From Epiperipatus broadwayi (taxonomy: Eukaryota > Onychophora > Udeonychophora > Euonychophora > Peripatidae), in assembly GCA_028023455.1 (NCBI GenBank), contig JAQFVV010012396.1, positions 9,340,085 to 9,404,084 of the forward strand: 64,000 bases of DNA. Reading direction: 5' to 3'. Shown here one piece after another: positions 60,614 through 64,000 of the stretch (positions within the stretch are counted from its first letter, which is position 1; every line of letters starts with the position of its first letter). The notes under the pieces were generated by a model that did not search any database, was not told the DNA's origin, and saw only the letters and a program-made list of their open reading frames with translations. The translations under genes and the position numbers were made by a program.

Positions 60614-61123
60614 CTAATCATCTGGTACATCTTTGTCATTTAGATATTTGGTATATAACTTTGCTAAAAAAAATTCTATTTCTTTACCTGCTTCTTTTAA
60701 TATATCAATTATAATTCCATCATTACCTGGAGCCTTCCCTTTCTTCATAAATTTAATTGCATGTCTCACTTCCTCATTCAAAATTCTGGGCAATTTGGAA
60801 GATATAATAGGTATAGGAGGCACTTGTTCTTTATTACTATATAATTCTTGACAGAAGTCTTCTACACATTTCATGATGTCATCTTTCTTTATAGTAATAA
60901 TACCATCTTTTTCTCTTATTGCAGATATAAATTTCCTACCAATACCAAAATGTTGTTTTACATTTTTTAGACTTTTATTCTCTTCTACAGCTTTTCTTAC
61001 TAGTTCACAATTATACTTTCTATCATTTTCAATTCTTTTCCTCACCATTTTACAAAATTCGAGATATTCAATCTTTTTTAATGCATCATTGTTGTATATC
61101 CTCATATTCCTTCTTTTCTTCAT
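60614..61123 (-). pseudogene. RTE LINE linker and start of the reverse transcriptase
   Basis: 169 codons. An alpha-helical, Lys/Arg-rich linker ends in EEVRHAIKFMKKGKAPGNDG, the RT entry motif (family K..KAPG.DGI), and DVPDD. TAG follows where the family has Trp (DDW); beyond it IFKKGD, IRNYRPISLLSVLYK is readable in the same frame to about 60,500. Confidence 0.9.
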
Positions 61124-61155
61124 AAATTATCTAGTCTCAGTAGAAATTTTATTGG

Positions 61156-62004
61156 TCAATTGCTCTTTTTTCTACCAGCTATCTTTGTTGCAGTTTTTAA
61201 AAGTGTATCAGTTATTTTCCTATTAATGTCGTTCAAATCTGAATCATGTTCAAAATTTACTAATACTTGAAACAGATTTGTAAGTTCTAATTTAAATTCA
61301 TTAGAATGTTTCTGAAGATTACGAATGTCAACTGTAAATATAGTTTTTCTTAATAATTTTTGTCTCTCTAGTTTTGCATTAACATGTATCTTACATCTTA
61401 CTAATGGATGATCATTTCTTGTGTTAAATTTATTAAGAACATTACAATCTTGAAATATGTATTTTCTGTTAGTCAAAATATAATCCAATTCTGCTGTACC
61501 TTCATTTGAATGCTTCCATATCCATTTCCTTTTAACATTTTTCTCAAAAAAAGAATTTATAATATAAAGTTTTTCTTTTTCTGCAAACTCCACAAGTCTA
61601 TGTCATCTCTGATTTCTATTACCATAACCAAAATTACCTACAGCATTTTCATCTTTCATTTGTTTACCAATTCTAGCATTAAAGTCTCCCATAACAATTT
61701 AAAAATGTTGTTTACTCTGATCAAAAGCCTTTTGTACATCCATATAAAAATCTTCTATAACTTCATCACTATGAGAACTTGTTGGGGCATAAACCTGAAT
61801 TATCTGCATTTGGTATCTGCTATTAAGTTGTAAAACTAATCTTGCCCCACTGTCCGATACACCATCAATTTCCACAATGTTATTCTTCCATTTTTTATTT
61901 ATAATGAGTCCTACTCCACTTGTATTTCCAATATTTGCGCCTTTATAGTAGAGTATATATATCCACTTTTTAAAAATTTGTATCCTATTGTATATACTTC
62001 TCAT
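61156..62004 (-). pseudogene. RTE LINE apurinic-type endonuclease domain
   Basis: Two open stretches in the same frame (62,004-61,699 and 61,593-61,156) joined through two stops. They hold GVGLIINKKW, IIQVYAPTSSHSDE (family QVYAPT), VMGDFNARIG (catalytic GDFNAR, just after the first stop), LVEFAE, the DYIL motif and NDHPLV (the SDH-type catalytic end). This endonuclease nicks the target DNA. All these motifs survive, so decay is by a few discrete hits, not general erosion. Confidence 0.9.
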
Positions 62005-62045
62005 TTTGTTTCTGCTAAAAGTTTTATTTAGAAATAATCATTTCA

Positions 62046-62388
62046 CGTTATTACAATATTATCTGTTTGCGCTTAATAAATTTGATATAATCATTTAAAT
62101 TGTAAATAAGATAAATAGTGTAAATTTTGTACACAGGATGTCGCTAATATTTAAGGTACTGAATTTAAGTTTTCATTTTTTTTTTTTAAGAGAAGAAGAA
62201 AGTGAATGGTAAACGTTATTACAATAAATGCTGCGATTGCGCTATTTTGAGATTAATTTTCTTTTTAAATTAACTTATTAAAATTAATACCATCAATTTC
62301 TTTTTAGTTAATATTGACTTTAATTATCATGGACACGCTATGTTTATGGAATCGATTTTTTTAAATCAAGTATTTGAAGTTCTAATCA
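62046..62388. other. HEMK1 upstream region
   Basis: About 340 bp between the LINE and the HEMK1 start codon. It must hold the 5'UTR and promoter unless these lie beyond the LINE. No clear TATA box stands out from the AT background. Confidence 0.4.
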
Positions 62389-63288
62389 ATGAAAGTCACG
62401 TGGAGTTTACTTTCTCATCATGTAAAGTCTATGGTTAAATATTGGTCGTTTTATTTTCATAAGTGTACAATTCCAGAAGCAGCATTATCAGCTCAATACA
62501 TTGTAGGACATGTGATCAAAGAAAAAAATGTGCTTTATTTAAGACAAGCCAAAAGAGTGCTCTCAAATAATGAAATTTTGACCATCAATCATATGTGCCT
62601 ACAGAGATTAAAGAGAAAACCTGTTCAAGCTATTATTGGGGAATGGGATTTTAGAAAATTAAATTTGATATTACGATCTCCTGTATTCATTCCAAGACCT
62701 GAAACTGAGGAACTAGTTGATTTAGCCCTTAATGACTTAAAGAACTTGCCAGAAGCCCATTCTGTTCTTGATATTGGATGCGGAAGTGGAGCCATTGCTC
62801 TCTCCCTTGCTAAAGAATTCCCTCAAGTAATGGTTACGGCCATTGATATTAATCCTTTAGCTTGTAATTTAACACAGGAAAATGCTGAACTTTTAGGATT
62901 GGATAACAGACTAAAGATACAGCATGCACAAATAATTGAAAATGGTTTTCAAGGTCTGGAAAATTCTGACAAGTATGATATGATTATTAGTAATCCTCCT
63001 TATATTCGTGATGAAGATTTTGCTAACCTGGAACCTGAAATAAGTAGATATGAAGATCATGTAAGCCTCCGAGGTGGATATGATGGACTGCATGTAATTC
63101 GAATGATATTACTTAATGCCGCTAATCTATTAAAGCAACATGGATCATTATGGTTAGAAGTAGATATAACTCATCCCCTATTAATTAAAACTTTTGTCCA
63201 ACAAAATAATGTACATTTACAATTTATTAATACTTATATGGATTTCACTAGAAGACCAAGATTTGTTCATTTAAAGAGAACTAATTGA
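62389..63288 (+). CDS. HEMK1: HEMK1-type peptide chain release factor N5-glutamine methyltransferase
   Basis: The enzyme transfers a methyl group from S-adenosylmethionine to the Gln of the GGQ motif of release factors; the HEMK1 (PrmC-like) branch acts in mitochondria. In 299 codons: an N-terminal helical substrate-binding part (residues about 25-95, with PEAALSAQYIV and RKPVQAIIGEWDF), the PVFIPRPETEELV block (98-110), the SAM-binding LDIGCGSGA (127-135), the acidic AID (151-153) and catalytic NPPY (202-205), then LEPEISRYED and a C-terminal RPRF. All key residues are present. A TAA lies two codons before the ATG, so this is the first start. The first 25 residues are basic and could target mitochondria. 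No introns, in contrast to RpL5; an intron in the 5'UTR cannot be excluded. Human HEMK1 is somewhat longer, mainly at the N-terminus. Confidence 0.95.
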   Translation: MKVTWSLLSHHVKSMVKYWSFYFHKCTIPEAALSAQYIVGHVIKEKNVLYLRQAKRVLSNNEILTINHMCLQRLKRKPVQAIIGEWDFRKLNLILRSPVFIPRPETEELVDLALNDLKNLPEAHSVLDIGCGSGAIALSLAKEFPQVMVTAIDINPLACNLTQENAELLGLDNRLKIQHAQIIENGFQGLENSDKYDMIISNPPYIRDEDFANLEPEISRYEDHVSLRGGYDGLHVIRMILLNAANLLKQHGSLWLEVDITHPLLIKTFVQQNNVHLQFINTYMDFTRRPRFVHLKRTN

Positions 63289-63602
63289 AGGATTACCCAG
63301 AAAATAAATAATTCTGAGTTACATTCACCAATATTTTAATTAGAAAATTGTTTTTACTGATGTTATAATAAACGAATTTATATTTGTCTTTGAGATTTAA
63401 ATACATTTAAAAAAAAGAGTTTCATTTAAAAGTGAAAATATATTTTCAAATAAATAATCCTAAACATAATTTTGTTAAATACATTGTTTAACTTTCTATT
63501 AATAACTTAAATATGTCAAAGATATTTATTTTAGGCCATAAATAAAGCTAGAATTCTCTTTCCTGATTTTATTTATAGGTAAAATTGAAAGAAATGATGT
63601 TT
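63289..63602. other. HEMK1 3'UTR and flank
   Basis: AATAAA occurs at about 63,303 and ATAATAAA near 63,365, either of which could be the poly(A) signal. Confidence 0.5.
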
Positions 63603-63737
63603 ATGTTATTATACTTTTTTTTTTTAAGTGTCATAGCATCGGCTGGGTCGCGAACCCGCAACCCGGGCAACTCTGCAAGTGCAAGGCAGTCGCGCTGACC
63701 TCTCGACCACCAATGCAAGACCATGTTATTATACTTT
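63603..63737 (-). mobile_element. tRNA-derived retroposon with poly(A) and 15-bp target duplication
   Basis: ATGTTATTATACTTT occurs exactly at 63603-63617 and 63723-63737. Between them, read on the minus strand, are the leader GGTCTT, an 81-nt tRNA-like sequence, the short tail TATGACACTT and a poly(A) of about 9-11 bases. Architecture and tail (TATGACA) match the 43-kb retroposon (TTTGACA). The perfect duplication means it is relatively recent. Confidence 0.92.
63636..63716 (-). tRNA. tRNA-like pseudogene, head of the retroposon
   Basis: Acceptor strands GCATTGG and CCGATGC pair over all 7 positions (one T-G). A D-arm GTCG/CGAC, the A-box-like GGTCGAGAGGTCAGCGC and the B-box-like GGTTCGCGACC are present. 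The anticodon stem is CTGC/GCAG around CTTGCACTT, a 9-base loop, two more than normal, so the anticodon is ambiguous (GCA or UGC). The variable region is long. It is GC-rich against a very AT-rich background. Not a plausible working tRNA. Confidence 0.75.
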
Positions 63738-64000
63738 ATGTTCAAAAAAAATTTGATAATAATACATTTTAAAAAAAAATTGATGGCATATTTATCATTG
63801 AGAATAAAGATGTACAGTTAGTTATTTTATAACAATGAAACTGCAGTAATTAATAGACATTCTCGGTTTCCTTTATAAAGCTAAGAAAATAGCTGAATGT
63901 AAGATTTTAAGTATTGTGATATCTTTTAAATTGTATTCTTAAGAAATTTTTAAATATATACGTATTTAATTATTAGGAGAGATTCATAAATGAGTAAACA
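63738..64000. other. no gene seen
   Basis: AT-rich sequence to the window edge; nothing recognised. Confidence 0.4.

Larger units (their letters stand above)
59278..62045 (-). mobile_element. RTE-type LINE, nearly full length, inactivated
   Basis: Endonuclease and reverse transcriptase follow each other on the minus strand, and the 3' end is (TGATGA)n, read as TCATCATCATCATC at 59,281-59,294, typical of the RTE clade. The 5' end is truncated inside the endonuclease: an L.AETK motif near 62,010-62,025 is the first recognisable element. Inactivating changes are a TAA at 61,699, a TGA near 61,605, a frameshift near 61,165, a TAG at 60,614, a frameshift near 60,450, and stops from 59,653 on. The right (5') boundary and target duplication were not resolved. 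Confidence 0.9.

Noticed and set aside
60873-61226. 117-codon plus-strand open frame, hydrophobic
   Set aside because: Antisense of the Lys-rich LINE linker; Lys-rich codons read backwards give Phe/Leu/Ser runs that mimic a membrane protein.

Overview
The window reads as nuclear DNA of an AT-rich, intron-containing animal, probably an arthropod or other invertebrate. The reasons are two conserved eukaryotic genes, one with long spliced introns and a terminal-oligopyrimidine (TOP) 5' end, and a very repeat-dense remainder. The species cannot be named from sequence alone.

Layout. From 1 to 16,590 the minus strand carries the 5' half of the ribosomal protein L5 gene (RpL5). Exon 1 (5'UTR plus ATG), exons 2, 3 and 4 are all recognisable with consensus splice sites; the rest of the gene lies beyond the left edge or in sequence I could not read. 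Its introns hold a Tigger-like element, a foldback and other AT-rich sequence. From 17 to 20 kb come a short repeat-family copy and a decayed RTE-type LINE. From 20.3 to 22.2 kb is one copy of a roughly 1.9 kb non-coding element whose ends sit in (TA)n.

The most striking part is a three-layer nest at 22.2-32.9 kb. A Ty3/gypsy pol relic on the minus strand is split in two (32.9-31.5 kb and 22.8-22.2 kb). The split is caused by a roughly 1 kb element built of three 340-bp units, flanked by a 14-bp duplication. That element is in turn split by a 7.7 kb LTR retroelement with unusually long (2.6 kb) LTRs, a decayed gag-like region and no visible pol. A third copy of this LTR stands alone at 43.1-45.8 kb, with its own 4-bp target duplication, and it landed inside the target duplication of a tRNA-Gly-derived retroposon.

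From 33.4 to 36 kb there are two Tigger-like deletion derivatives, one with a transposase C-terminal relic. From 36.5 to 40.15 kb two TA-anchored elements form a large inverted pair. From 40 to 57 kb there are more dispersed repeats, a perfect-looking foldback at 51.1 kb and a third RTE relic. At 57.2-58.8 kb two truncated Penelope-like 3' ends with GIY-YIG endonuclease domains lie head to head inside one target duplication. At 59.3-62.05 kb there is a nearly full-length but inactivated RTE LINE on the minus strand. At 62.4-63.3 kb an intact, intronless HEMK1-type release-factor glutamine methyltransferase lies on the plus strand, followed by a second tRNA-derived retroposon.

Only RpL5 and HEMK1 look like functional host genes, and both serve translation: one is a large-subunit ribosomal protein, the other modifies release factors, probably in mitochondria. 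Their proximity is most likely chance. Everything else that codes is broken mobile-element sequence.
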